The position numbers and the translations under genes were made by a program. DNA of 64,000 bases from Alteromonas gilva (lineage in GTDB: Bacteria; Pseudomonadota; Gammaproteobacteria; Enterobacterales; Alteromonadaceae), in contig NZ_JAQQXP010000001.1 of assembly GCF_028595265.1 (NCBI RefSeq), positions 3,034,938 through 3,098,937 of the forward strand, given 5' to 3'. This document shows positions 36,064 through 45,014 of this stretch, piece after piece (the stretch's first letter is position 1; each line of letters begins with the position of its first letter). The notes beneath the pieces were generated by a model. It did no database searches, was not told the DNA's origin, and saw only the letters and a program-made list of their open reading frames with translations.

Positions 36064-36080
36064 TATGTGTTGCACACATA
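36064..36080. repeat. Palindrome upstream of the GNAT gene
   Basis: TATGTGT and ACACATA flank TGC. The 17-bp dyad lies 30 nt before the next gene and has the size of a repressor site, but no regulator is identified. Confidence 0.35.
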
Positions 36081-36110
36081 TTCATACTAGTAACGTTTGA
36101 TGGAGCGTTA

Positions 36111-36593
36111 ATGAGCATTAAGATAAGAACTGCAGTAAAAGCTGACACCGACACCATATTACACTTCATAAAAGAGCTGGCCATTTATGAAAAGGCCGAA
36201 CACGAGGCCAAAGCCACCCCAGAACATATTCATAACACACTGTTTGCTGAGACCCCCAAAGTACACGGCCTGATCTGTGAACAAGACGGCACCGCTGTAG
36301 GTTTCGCCATCTACTTTTACAGTTACTCAACCTGGCAGGGACAGCATGGCCTGTACCTCGAAGATTTGTATGTGTCGCCCGATTTTCGTGGCCAGGGAGC
36401 AGGTAAAAAGTTACTTACCCACCTCGCCGCAATTGCCGTTGAAAACAACTGCGGTCGGTTTGAGTGGAGTGTGTTGGACTGGAACAAACCAGCTATCGAT
36501 TTTTACGAATCGCTGAATGCTAAACCACAAGGTGAGTGGATACGTTACCGACTCGACGGCGCGGCACTGACCGCGCTAGCCAACCAGGCATAA
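36111..36593 (+). CDS. GNAT acetyltransferase, diamine/thialysine acetyltransferase-like
   Basis: The 160-residue protein resembles the spermidine/diamine N-acetyltransferase group (SAT1/SAT2): it starts with IRTAVKADTDTILHFI, has ELAIYEKAEHEA near 24-35, and carries the strand YLEDLYVSPDFRGQGAGKKLL at about 83-103 with the acetyl-CoA loop RGQGAGK. The C-terminal WSVLDWNKPAIDFYESL is also typical. Acetylation of a polyamine-like amine is plausible but not proven. It is convergent with the CBS gene, with 4 nt between stops. Confidence 0.85.
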   Translation: MSIKIRTAVKADTDTILHFIKELAIYEKAEHEAKATPEHIHNTLFAETPKVHGLICEQDGTAVGFAIYFYSYSTWQGQHGLYLEDLYVSPDFRGQGAGKKLLTHLAAIAVENNCGRFEWSVLDWNKPAIDFYESLNAKPQGEWIRYRLDGAALTALANQA

Positions 36594-36597
36594 CGCG

Positions 36598-37020
36598 CTA
36601 AATTCTTCGCTCAGCGACAGACGCAGCAAAATACCGGAATATATCGCGCCAGCTAATAATACCTACCGGATTTTGCTGCTTATCGAGTACCGGTAAACAG
36701 GAAATACGATGGGCATTAAACAGCTCTATTGCCTTTACCATGGTGTCATGAACGGAGATCGTGATGACATCGCGCGTCATAATTTGATGTGCTTTTCGCT
36801 CCAGTGTTGCGCGGTCACGCAGGCGCTCACTGATGGTGTCAATAAACGGGCTAATTGCTTTGAGGTAATCCCGATCCGAAATAACCCCAACCAGCTGGTT
36901 ATTTTCGATAACCAGCAAGTGGTGAAAACCACTGGCAGTAAATATATCTCTGACAACAGTAAGCGAGTCGTCCATTTTCACAGAAACGATCCGCCGGGTC
37001 ATGACGCTGGCAATACTCAT
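36598..37020 (-). CDS. Two-CBS-domain protein
   Basis: The 140-residue protein is a pair of CBS motifs and nothing else. CBS1 covers about residues 7-60 (VMTRRIVSVKMDDSL, ending GVISDRDYL), and CBS2 covers about 78-132 (IMTRDVITISVHDTM, ending GIISWRDIF). Such pairs bind adenosine nucleotides and regulate partner proteins. No partner is fused or adjacent, so the role is unknown. Confidence 0.88.
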   Translation of the reverse strand: MSIASVMTRRIVSVKMDDSLTVVRDIFTASGFHHLLVIENNQLVGVISDRDYLKAISPFIDTISERLRDRATLERKAHQIMTRDVITISVHDTMVKAIELFNAHRISCLPVLDKQQNPVGIISWRDIFRYFAASVAERRI

Positions 37021-37111
37021 GGCCTACGCTCCCAAAATCATTATAAACCACACCAGTAAAGCACCTGAACAGCACATCAGTCTTTACAGGGCCTGCTGAT
37101 AATCTGACACC

Positions 37112-37468
37112 TTACTCATAGGTGTCTATATGATGAATATCTTCGTCTGGCGGTTCATGATGCGCCTCAGTTTCGCCATGGCTATTATAAACGACCTCGT
37201 CATCGGCCTGATCCTCGGCGTCGCCGTGCGCCTGTTGCTCAGGATGTTGGTCTGAACGCTCTTGCTCGGCATCGTCTCGTTTGGTCCTGCGATGCACCTT
37301 ATACTGCTGCTGTTCGCTGATGGTGCGTTCTTCCTCGTGGGTTTCTTTTTCCTCTTCAGACAGGTTTTTGGCACGCGCTTCCTTGCTCACGCGTTTAACG
37401 CGATTATCGGTGACAATCGGTACTTTCCCTTCCCGTGGAAGCACCGAGAATAACAGATCGTTACTCAT
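37112..37468 (-). CDS. Hypothetical highly charged protein, 118 residues
   Basis: I do not recognise a family. The first 30 residues (MSNDLLFSVLPREGKVPIV) look folded. The remainder is a low-complexity, mostly Glu/Asp/Arg/His/Gln chain, likely disordered, and ends in a His- and Asp-rich tail (EDIHHIDTYE). A start at 37480 is equally open; ATG 37468 follows GAGAGGGT closely. It could be a small acidic scaffold or metal-buffering tail protein. Confidence 0.55.
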   Translation of the reverse strand: MSNDLLFSVLPREGKVPIVTDNRVKRVSKEARAKNLSEEEKETHEEERTISEQQQYKVHRRTKRDDAEQERSDQHPEQQAHGDAEDQADDEVVYNSHGETEAHHEPPDEDIHHIDTYE

Positions 37469-37656
37469 ACCCTCTCTCACTCAACAGACACACCATCAAT
37501 AAATATACGCCTCGTTACCAAAATATCTACTGCCTGAAACAATTCATTCCAATAGCGCAGCACTTATAACTATTAGTTAGAGCATATTTATACTTAAAAG
37601 TTGCAAAACACTTGCAATGATTGCGTCTCTTGGCTATTGTTTGCGCGTCAAAATAA

Positions 37657-37716
37657 ATGAACAAAATGAAAATGATTAAACGCGCCGCCATTCATCACCA
37701 CCATCATAAAGCATAA
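37657..37716 (+). CDS. hisL: his operon leader peptide (five consecutive His codons)
   Basis: The 19-residue frame reads MNKMKMIKRAAIHHHHHKA and then stops. Five His codons in a row just before an alternative-hairpin region are the hallmark of ribosome-mediated histidine attenuation: a ribosome stalls here when charged tRNA-His is scarce. E. coli HisL has seven. hisG follows 138 nt downstream. Confidence 0.9.
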   Translation: MNKMKMIKRAAIHHHHHKA

Positions 37717-37731
37717 CCTTTCAGGTTTGTG

Positions 37732-37808
37732 CTGGAAGGTTGTTGTTTTCCTTCCAGTGGCGCAGATACCAATTATCGACCCCCGGAAGGAAACTTCCGG
37801 GGGTTTTT
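37732..37808 (+). promoter_or_regulatory. his attenuator with competing hairpins
   Basis: Four segments can pair in two ways. CTGGAAGG (37732-37739) pairs with CCTTCCAG (37750-37757). CCCCCGGAAG (37780-37789) pairs with CTTCCGGGGG (37794-37803), followed by TTTTT, which is the terminator. Alternatively CCTTCC of the second segment pairs with GGAAGG (37785-37790), giving the antiterminator. This is the classic his attenuator topology next to hisL. Confidence 0.88.
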
Positions 37809-37854
37809 CGTTAATGGCGCACCAAATTCAGGATTTTAACAGAGGATGATCACC

Positions 37855-38757
37855 ATGAGTGATAACAGCAGACTGCGAATTGCAATTCAAAAATCAGGTC
37901 GTCTGAGCGACGACAGCATCGCACTTCTTAAGGCCATTGGCATTAAACTGAATATTCGCGATCGCCTGCTGATTGCCCATTCTACCAATGAAAATATCGA
38001 TCTGCTGCGCGTGCGCGATGATGATATTCCCGGCCTGGTCATGGATGGGGTTGTCGATATGGGGTTCATCGGCGAAAACGAGCTGGAAGAAAAAATGCTC
38101 GAACGTCAGGCCACTGGCAAGCCTGCCGACTTTGAAATTTTACGCCGGCTGGATTATGGCGGTTGCCGCTTGTCTATTGCAGTGCCTACCGAAATGAACT
38201 ACACCGGCGTGGCATCACTGGAAGGTAAAAAAGTAGCCACCACTTACCCTTACCTGCTGGAGCGCTATTTTAAAGAGCAAGGCATCAAAGCCAAAGCGGT
38301 TATGCTGACCGGCTCAGTAGAAGTAGCTCCGCGTGCCGGCGTCGCCGCCGCTATTTGTGACCTGGTCTCCACCGGTGCCACCCTGGAAGCCAATGGCCTG
38401 CAGGAAGAAGAAGTGATCTTCCGCTCAAAAGCGGTCTTAATTCAGCGCGCCGACGGGGAGCTCGACGCCGAGAAGCAAGCACTGATAAACCGCCTGGTGC
38501 CGCGCATTGATGGTGTGATCCAGGCCAAAGAAAGCAAGTACATTATGTTGCATGCCCCTAAAGCGTATCTGGAGCAGGTAAAAAGCCTGTTACCGGGTGC
38601 CGAAAACCCAACGGTACTGCCTCTGGCGGGTAGCGATGACACTGTGGCCATTCACGTGGTGAGTCCCGAGAACCTGTTTTGGGAAACCATGGAAAAGCTC
38701 AAGGCCCTGGGTTGCAGCTCAATCCTGGTCATGCCAATAGAAAAAATGATGGGTTAA
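37855..38757 (+). CDS. hisG: ATP phosphoribosyltransferase HisG (long form)
   Basis: HisG joins ATP and PRPP in the first, feedback-controlled step of histidine synthesis. From ATG 37855 it has 300 residues, the long form with a C-terminal ACT-like histidine-binding domain, so no HisZ is needed. RLRIAIQKSGRLSDDS opens the protein and DLVSTGATLEANGL is the PRPP-binding loop. AGAGGA lies upstream at proper distance for 37855 rather than 37846. It is the first structural gene after the attenuator. Confidence 0.97.
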   Translation: MSDNSRLRIAIQKSGRLSDDSIALLKAIGIKLNIRDRLLIAHSTNENIDLLRVRDDDIPGLVMDGVVDMGFIGENELEEKMLERQATGKPADFEILRRLDYGGCRLSIAVPTEMNYTGVASLEGKKVATTYPYLLERYFKEQGIKAKAVMLTGSVEVAPRAGVAAAICDLVSTGATLEANGLQEEEVIFRSKAVLIQRADGELDAEKQALINRLVPRIDGVIQAKESKYIMLHAPKAYLEQVKSLLPGAENPTVLPLAGSDDTVAIHVVSPENLFWETMEKLKALGCSSILVMPIEKMMG

Positions 38758-38773
38758 TACGAGGTATCAACGC

Positions 38774-40075
38774 ATGATTAACTGGTCTAGTTTAAGCGCT
38801 GCAGACAAAGCCTCTGCTCTGGCCCGTCCGGCCATGGCCGACAGCGCAGCCTTGCGCACAACGGTGGCGGAGATACTCACCGCCGTAGAAAGCCGTGGTG
38901 ACGAAGCGGTACTGGAATACACACGGCGCTTTGATAGTGCCGGCCTAAACACACTGCGTTTACCGGTGGCGCAACGCGATGAACTGGCAACACGGGTAAG
39001 CCCGCAAGTGAAGTCAGCCATTAAGACGGCATTTAGCAACATTAAGCAGTTTCACGACGCGCAGTACCCACAGGATATTCGCCTGACAACCACACCGGGT
39101 GTGGTTTGTGAACAACGCTTTACTGCCCTTGAAGCAGTTGGTCTGTATATCCCCGGCGGCAGCGCGCCATTACCTTCAACGGTTATGATGCTCGGTGTGC
39201 CGGCCATGGTTGCCGGATGTAAACGCAAAGTACTGTGTACACCGCCCAATCAGGCACAGGAAATTGCCCCCGAAATCGCCTTTGCGGCCCAGTGCTGCGG
39301 CATTGAAGAGATCTATTTATGCGGCGGCGCACAAGCGATAGCCGCAATGGCATTTGGTACCCAAAGCATTATAAAAGTGGATAAAATCTTTGGCCCCGGC
39401 AATAGTTTTGTCACCGAGGCCAAACAACAGGTTAGCCAGCGTGCTGATGGCGCAGCCATTGATATGCCGGCTGGTCCATCAGAAGTACTGGTACTGGCCG
39501 ACGGTAATGCCGATGCGCAGTTCGTCGCTTCGGATTTATTGTCTCAGGCAGAGCATGGCCCGGACTCGCAGGCGATTCTGGTTACCGACAGCGCGGCCTT
39601 AATTAACGCCGTGAAAGAAGCCGTTACAGAGCAACTTACCCACTTATCGCGCAACAGTATTGCCGCCAGGGCAATGGAAAACGCGCGCTATATTCTGGCC
39701 GACAGTTTATCTGAAGCGATAAGTGTCAGTAACGACTATGCACCTGAGCACTTAATTGTACAGTGTGATAATGCCCGTGAGTTACTACCTGAACTCAAGC
39801 ATGCCGGTTCGATTTTCCTTGGTCCCTGGTCACCTGAGAGTGCCGGTGATTATGCATCAGGCACCAATCATGTGCTACCCACTTATGGGTATGCCAGAAA
39901 CTATTCAAGCCTCGGCTTACTCGATTTTATGCGCCGCTATACGATTCAGGAATTATCCGCTGACGGTATGCGTAATTTGGGCCCGGCGATTATGCAACTT
40001 GCTGATGCGGAAGGACTGGATGCTCACAAAAATGCTGTGGGTTATCGGTTAAACAAGTTGCAGCAAAACGATTAA
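38774..40075 (+). CDS. hisD: Histidinol dehydrogenase HisD
   Basis: HisD oxidises histidinol to histidine in two NAD-dependent steps with a zinc ion. At 433 residues it is the usual size. GGSAPLPSTVMMLGVPA and the signature DMPAGPSEVLVLAD are present, as are the catalytic Glu/His region NDYAPEHLIVQ and the zinc-site segment GSIFLGPWSPESAGDY. It follows hisG by 16 nt. Confidence 0.97.
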   Translation: MINWSSLSAADKASALARPAMADSAALRTTVAEILTAVESRGDEAVLEYTRRFDSAGLNTLRLPVAQRDELATRVSPQVKSAIKTAFSNIKQFHDAQYPQDIRLTTTPGVVCEQRFTALEAVGLYIPGGSAPLPSTVMMLGVPAMVAGCKRKVLCTPPNQAQEIAPEIAFAAQCCGIEEIYLCGGAQAIAAMAFGTQSIIKVDKIFGPGNSFVTEAKQQVSQRADGAAIDMPAGPSEVLVLADGNADAQFVASDLLSQAEHGPDSQAILVTDSAALINAVKEAVTEQLTHLSRNSIAARAMENARYILADSLSEAISVSNDYAPEHLIVQCDNARELLPELKHAGSIFLGPWSPESAGDYASGTNHVLPTYGYARNYSSLGLLDFMRRYTIQELSADGMRNLGPAIMQLADAEGLDAHKNAVGYRLNKLQQND

Positions 40076-40090
40076 ACGGTAGAGACCGCT

Positions 40091-41176
40091 ATGACAAGTA
40101 AATTAGTTGATCAACTTATCAACGACAATCTGGTGCCGCTGAAGCCATATGAATCAGCGCGCCGTTTATTTTCCGGTGGCCAGGACTGGCTGAACGCCAA
40201 TGAGTCGCCCTTTGCCAATCCCTATGACGTCGATTCAGGTAATTTTAACCGTTACCCGTCATGCCAGCCCGGTAACGTAATTAACGCCTATGCCGCCTAT
40301 GCCGGGGTAGATAAGTCACAACTTATTGTAACCCGTGGCGCCGACGAAGGCATTGAACTGCTGATCCGCACATTTTGTACGCCGGGTGAAGACAGCGTGC
40401 TTATTTGCCCGCCTACTTATGGCATGTACGCCATTAGTGCTGAAACCTGCAACGTGGGGATAAAGCGCGTGCCACTCAAGAATGACTTTAGTCTCGATGT
40501 AGATGGCATTTGTGCCACCGGGAATGTCAATGTGGTGTTTATCTGCGCACCGAATAATCCTACCGGTACGCAGGTAGACCGTGCCGACCTCACTCGCGTG
40601 CTTGAGCATTTTGCGAATAGCGCACTGGTGGTGGTCGACGAAGCCTACATCGAATTTGACGCCGACAATAGCTGGGCGGCTCAGTTAGCCCAATACCCTA
40701 ATCTGGTAATCCTGCGCACCTTATCGAAAGCCTTTGCGCTGGCGGGTTTACGCTGTGGCTTTACGCTTGCCAGTGAAGACATCATCCAGGCACTGCTCAA
40801 AGTGATTGCGCCCTACCCCATTCCGGAGCCCGTGGCACAAATTGTTGCTCAGGCACTCAACCCCGACAACATTGAGCGGATGCGTCAACAGGTGACGTTT
40901 TTAAATGACCAGCGTGATGCATTGCAACAAGCCCTGGCCCAACGCCCCGGGGTTGAATTAGTCGGTGATGCCAAGGCGAACTTTATATTATTCCGCCACG
41001 CGCAGAGCGCGCAGATCATGCAATATCTGGTTAGCCAGGGCATGCTAATTCGCGATCAATCAAAACAAATGAACTTACAACACTGTCTGCGGGTAACCGT
41101 GGGCAGCGCTGAACAAAATCAGCGGTTACTTTCGTTTCTCGATACCTACTTTGAGCAAGCAGGAGCTTCATCATGA
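40091..41176 (+). CDS. hisC: Histidinol-phosphate aminotransferase HisC
   Basis: HisC is a PLP enzyme that transfers the amino group from glutamate to imidazole-acetol phosphate. At 361 residues it is standard. WLNANESPFANPY is the substrate-binding start, ICAPNNPTGTQ and VVDEAYIEF hold the PLP-contacting Asn and Asp/Tyr, and the PLP lysine is in LRTLSKAFALAGLRCGF. The end overlaps hisB by 4 nt. Confidence 0.96.
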   Translation: MTSKLVDQLINDNLVPLKPYESARRLFSGGQDWLNANESPFANPYDVDSGNFNRYPSCQPGNVINAYAAYAGVDKSQLIVTRGADEGIELLIRTFCTPGEDSVLICPPTYGMYAISAETCNVGIKRVPLKNDFSLDVDGICATGNVNVVFICAPNNPTGTQVDRADLTRVLEHFANSALVVVDEAYIEFDADNSWAAQLAQYPNLVILRTLSKAFALAGLRCGFTLASEDIIQALLKVIAPYPIPEPVAQIVAQALNPDNIERMRQQVTFLNDQRDALQQALAQRPGVELVGDAKANFILFRHAQSAQIMQYLVSQGMLIRDQSKQMNLQHCLRVTVGSAEQNQRLLSFLDTYFEQAGASS

Positions 41177-42243
41177 GTCAGCAAGCCATTTTATTCATCG
41201 ATCGGGACGGCACTCTGGTTGAGGAGCCACCGATTGACAAACAGCTCGACAGCCTCGAAAAACTGGTATTTGAGCCACAGGTAATACCGGTACTCCTTAA
41301 ACTTAAAGCCGCTGGCTTTAAGCTGGTCATGGTATCCAATCAGGATGGCCTGGGTACTGAGAGCTTCCCTCAGGCCGATTTTGATCTGCCCCACAACGCC
41401 ATGATGGCAGTCTTTGAAAGTCAGGGCGTAACCTTTGATGATGTGCTTATTTGCCCGCATTTTGATGCGGATAACTGCACCTGCCGTAAACCCAAACTGG
41501 GCCTGGTAAAAGATTATCTGCAGCAAGGCAGAGTCGATTTTACCCGCTCTTATGTGATTGGCGATCGTATTACGGACATTCAACTGGCTGAAAATATGGG
41601 CATTAAAGGCCTGCAGTACAGTCGTGATGACCTTAACTGGCCGGCGATTGAAAAGCAGTTACTGGCGTCATCGCGCATTGCCGAAGTCACCCGTACTACC
41701 TCGGAAACCGACATTCACGTACGTGTTGATTTAGACTCAACAGCGAAGTCCAGTATTGCCACCGGCATGGGCTTTTTTGATCATATGCTTGATCAAATTG
41801 CCACCCACGGTGGCTTTGAGCTGCAGCTTAAAACCAACGGTGATTTACATATAGATGATCACCACAGTGTGGAAGATACCGCACTGGCACTGGGCGAAGC
41901 GCTTAAAAAGGCGTTGGGTAACAAACGCGGCATTGGCCGCTTTGGCTTTGCCTTGCCTATGGATGAATGCCGCGCCGAATGTATTATGGATATCTCCAAC
42001 CGCCCGCACCTTAAATTTGAGGCCAGATTCAGCCGCGACCAGGTGGGTGAAATGGCCACTGAAATGGTTGAGCATTTCTTTTACTCGCTGGCCCAGAGTA
42101 TGGGACTGTCGCTGCACTTATCAACCACCGAGGGCAATGCCCACCATCAGGTAGAAAGCTTATTTAAGGTGTTTGGCCGGGCGCTGCGTCAGGCGATTAC
42201 CCGTCAGGGCGACGCCCTGCCGAGCAGTAAGGGAGCCTTGTAA
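41173..42243 (+). CDS. hisB: Bifunctional histidinol-phosphatase / imidazoleglycerol-phosphate dehydratase HisB
   Basis: The protein catalyses two non-consecutive steps. Residues 1-165 are a HAD phosphatase with nucleophile motif FIDRDGTLVE and a zinc site CPHFDADNCTCRKPK. Residues 167-356 are the dehydratase, with GMGFFDHMLDQIATHGGF and DDHHSVEDTALALGEAL carrying the Mn-binding His/Glu residues. The fused form is typical of enteric and related gammaproteobacteria. It overlaps hisH by one base. Confidence 0.97.
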   Translation: MSQQAILFIDRDGTLVEEPPIDKQLDSLEKLVFEPQVIPVLLKLKAAGFKLVMVSNQDGLGTESFPQADFDLPHNAMMAVFESQGVTFDDVLICPHFDADNCTCRKPKLGLVKDYLQQGRVDFTRSYVIGDRITDIQLAENMGIKGLQYSRDDLNWPAIEKQLLASSRIAEVTRTTSETDIHVRVDLDSTAKSSIATGMGFFDHMLDQIATHGGFELQLKTNGDLHIDDHHSVEDTALALGEALKKALGNKRGIGRFGFALPMDECRAECIMDISNRPHLKFEARFSRDQVGEMATEMVEHFFYSLAQSMGLSLHLSTTEGNAHHQVESLFKVFGRALRQAITRQGDALPSSKGAL

Positions 42244-42848
42244 TGTCACAACAAACTATTGTGATAGTAAATACCGGCTGTGCGAATATCTCGTCGGTCA
42301 GGTTTGCTCTGGAGAGATTGGGGGTTAGCGTAACGGTATCCGATGATGCAGCCGTGATTGCCGGTGCTGACAAAGTCTTTTTACCCGGTGTCGGCGCGGC
42401 AGGCGCAGCCATGACCAGCATTGCCGCGAAAGGGCTTATCGAGCCGCTGCAAAAGCTCACTCAGCCGGTGCTCGGTGTCTGCTTAGGCATGCAGTTAATG
42501 GTTGAACGTTCTGACGAAGCCTCAACCGGCACCATCGATTGCCTGAAGTTACTGCCCGGCCACGTTAAGCGCATGCAGGCAGGTGAGCTGCGGTTACCCC
42601 ACATGGGTTGGAATACAGTTTCTCCGGCGAAGGAGTCACCGCTTTTTGCCGGCATTGATGCCGGTACCTACTTTTATTTTGTGCACAGTTTTGCCGTACC
42701 GGTCTATGCCAACACGCTGGCCAGCTGCGAATACGGTCAGACGTTTTCCGCGGCGATTCAGCACAACAATTATTTTGGTGTGCAATTTCACCCCGAGCGT
42801 TCCGGCGAAGCCGGCGCACAACTGCTAACCAACTTTGTGAACATGTAA
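42243..42848 (+). CDS. hisH: Imidazole glycerol phosphate synthase, glutaminase subunit HisH
   Basis: HisH releases ammonia from glutamine for HisF. The class I glutaminase nucleophile is the Cys in GVCLGMQLM (about residue 80), and the His-Glu pair is in GVQFHPERSG near the C-terminus. At 201 residues it is the family size. The hisA start follows its stop directly. Confidence 0.96.
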   Translation: MSQQTIVIVNTGCANISSVRFALERLGVSVTVSDDAAVIAGADKVFLPGVGAAGAAMTSIAAKGLIEPLQKLTQPVLGVCLGMQLMVERSDEASTGTIDCLKLLPGHVKRMQAGELRLPHMGWNTVSPAKESPLFAGIDAGTYFYFVHSFAVPVYANTLASCEYGQTFSAAIQHNNYFGVQFHPERSGEAGAQLLTNFVNM

Positions 42849-43586
42849 ATGATTATACCAGCAATAGATTTAATCGATGGTGCGGTAGTTCGGCTGTATC
42901 AGGGCGATTATAACCAAAAAACCCAATATACCCTGGACCCGGTTGAGGTAGTGCATACCTATGCCGATCAGGGCGCCGAATGGCTGCACATTGTTGATTT
43001 GACGGGCGCCAAAGATACCGACAAACGTCAGCTTGAGCTGATCCGTAACATGGTGGATACCAAGCGCATGAAGTTCCAGTCGGGCGGCGGTATTCGCGAA
43101 GAACGCGAAGTGGCACAACTGCTTGAGTCAGGCGTTAGCCGCGTGGTTATTGGCTCGCTGGCGGTTAAGCAAACCGAACTGGTGAAAAGCTGGGTAAAAC
43201 AGTACGGACCTGAGCACATTGTGCTGGCGCTTGATATTAACATCGACGATGACGGCAATAAGTTTATTGCTACTCACGGCTGGCAGGAAAATTCCGGCGT
43301 ATCACTGGAGCAGATTCTGGAAGCCTTTGCCGAAGTGGATGCTAAACACGTATTGTGCACCGACATCAGCCGTGACGGCACGCTGCAAGGCTCTAACGTT
43401 GAACTGTATACCGAAGTAAGCAGACAGTTTCCCAACGTTGCCTGGCAGGCCTCTGGTGGTATTGGCGGCCTCGATGATATTCGTGCACTGCGACCTACCG
43501 GTGTCAGTGGCGTCATTTTAGGCCGGGCATTACTGGAAGGTAAATTTACGGTTGAGGAGGCTATCGCATGCTGGCAAAACGGATAA
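42849..43586 (+). CDS. hisA: Phosphoribosylformimino-AICAR phosphate isomerase HisA
   Basis: HisA is a TIM-barrel isomerase that opens the ribose ring of ProFAR. IPAIDLIDGAVVRLYQGDY at the start holds the catalytic Asp8, and TDISRDGTLQGSN near residues 173-185 holds the second catalytic Asp and a phosphate-binding region. At 245 residues it matches E. coli. It overlaps hisF by 19 nt. Confidence 0.97.
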   Translation: MIIPAIDLIDGAVVRLYQGDYNQKTQYTLDPVEVVHTYADQGAEWLHIVDLTGAKDTDKRQLELIRNMVDTKRMKFQSGGGIREEREVAQLLESGVSRVVIGSLAVKQTELVKSWVKQYGPEHIVLALDINIDDDGNKFIATHGWQENSGVSLEQILEAFAEVDAKHVLCTDISRDGTLQGSNVELYTEVSRQFPNVAWQASGGIGGLDDIRALRPTGVSGVILGRALLEGKFTVEEAIACWQNG

Positions 43587-44359
43587 TTCCCTGTCTGGAT
43601 GTACGCGACGGTAAAGTGGTTAAAGGTGTGCAGTTTCGCAACCATGAGATCATTGGTGATATCGTGCCGCTGGCCGAGCAATACGCTAAAGCCGGTGCCG
43701 ATGAGCTGGTATTTTATGATATTACCGCCAGCTCTGACCAACGCGTCGTGGATAAAAGCTGGGTCAGCCGCATTGCCCAGGTGATTGATATTCCTTTCTG
43801 CGTTGCCGGCGGCATTAAATCGGTTGAAGATGCCGGGCGTATTCTTGAAATGGGCGCGGATAAGATTTCGATTAACTCCCCGGCTCTGACCAACCCCGAA
43901 CTGATTAATGAATTGCACGATGTGTACGGCCAGCAGTGCGTGGTAATTGGTATCGACAGCTTTTATAACCAGGCGAACAATCAGTACGAAGTGTACAAGT
44001 TTACTGGTGATGAAAGCCGCACTCAGCAAACCGCCTGGCAAACGCTGGACTGGATAAAAGAAGTCCAGCAACGCGGCGCCGGTGAAATTGTGCTTAACTG
44101 CATGAATCAGGATGGCGTGCGTAAGGGCTACGATTTGGCGCAGCTCAAAGCCGTGCGCGAGGTGTGTAACATTCCGCTCATTGCATCCGGCGGTGCCGGT
44201 GCTATTGAGCATTTTACAGCGGTATATAAAGAAACCGACGTCGATGGCGCGTTAGCCGCCTCAGTGTTTCATAAAGGCATTATTAACATTGACGAGCTCA
44301 AGGCGACCCTGGTCAGTGAGGGAATTCCCATGCGTCAACGCTATACGCCAGCGCAATAA
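43568..44359 (+). CDS. hisF: Imidazole glycerol phosphate synthase, cyclase subunit HisF
   Basis: HisF is a TIM barrel that uses ammonia from HisH to close the imidazole ring, also releasing AICAR. RIIPCLDVRDGKVVKGVQF at the start holds the catalytic Asp11, and the second catalytic Asp is in MNQDGVRKGYD. At 263 residues it is a few longer than E. coli HisF, at the C-terminus. It begins inside the end of hisA. Confidence 0.97.
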   Translation: MLAKRIIPCLDVRDGKVVKGVQFRNHEIIGDIVPLAEQYAKAGADELVFYDITASSDQRVVDKSWVSRIAQVIDIPFCVAGGIKSVEDAGRILEMGADKISINSPALTNPELINELHDVYGQQCVVIGIDSFYNQANNQYEVYKFTGDESRTQQTAWQTLDWIKEVQQRGAGEIVLNCMNQDGVRKGYDLAQLKAVREVCNIPLIASGGAGAIEHFTAVYKETDVDGALAASVFHKGIINIDELKATLVSEGIPMRQRYTPAQ

Positions 44360-44377
44360 ACAAAGGTTTTAAAAGTA

Positions 44378-45001
44378 ATGAAAGTAACAACAGAAAATCA
44401 GGCACAACTGGCGTGGGCCAAAATGGATAACCTGTTACCGGCGATTGTTCAGGATGCCGTAACCGGTAAAGTGCTGATGCAAGGATATATGAACCCACAA
44501 GCGCTTGAAGCGACGCTCACCAGCGGCAAGGTAACTTTTTTCAGCCGCTCCAAACAGCGCCTTTGGCAAAAGGGTGAAACCTCGGGCAATACCCTGAATC
44601 TGGTTGAAATTGGCAGTGATTGTGACAACGATTCGTTGTTGGTGCTGGCCAACCCGGTTGGCCCCACCTGCCATACCGGCGCTGAGAGTTGCTGGTTTAA
44701 CAGTGAAGTAGCGGACTATACCTTTATGGGTGATCTGGAGCGTTTACTGGCGCAGCGTAAGACAGCCGATCCGGAGTCAAGTTATACTGCCAAGCTTTAC
44801 AGCAAAGGGATAAAGCGTATCGCTCAGAAGGTCGGTGAAGAAGGTGTGGAAACCGCCCTGGCTGCAACCGTGATGGACAAAGACGAATTGCAAAACGAAG
44901 CGGCTGATCTGCTTTACCATTTAACCGTATTACTGCAGGCCTGTGACATGTCGATGTCAGATGCCGTGGCGGTGCTGCGTAAGCGTCAGCATAAAGGTTA
45001 A
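44378..45001 (+). CDS. hisI: Bifunctional PR-AMP cyclohydrolase / PR-ATP pyrophosphatase HisIE
   Basis: The fused enzyme carries out steps two and three of the pathway. Residues 1-115 are the zinc cyclohydrolase (LMQGYMNPQAL, TFFSRSKQRLWQKGETSGN and the CDNDSLLVLA and TCHTGAESCWF segments). Residues 120-207 are the all-helical pyrophosphatase (KGIKRIAQKVGEEGVETALA). It ends the operon. A short AGGCTACC/GGTAGCCT hairpin follows without a T-run and overlaps the end of the convergent gene. Confidence 0.96.
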   Translation: MKVTTENQAQLAWAKMDNLLPAIVQDAVTGKVLMQGYMNPQALEATLTSGKVTFFSRSKQRLWQKGETSGNTLNLVEIGSDCDNDSLLVLANPVGPTCHTGAESCWFNSEVADYTFMGDLERLLAQRKTADPESSYTAKLYSKGIKRIAQKVGEEGVETALAATVMDKDELQNEAADLLYHLTVLLQACDMSMSDAVAVLRKRQHKG

Positions 45002-45014
45002 CCCATACTTCAGG

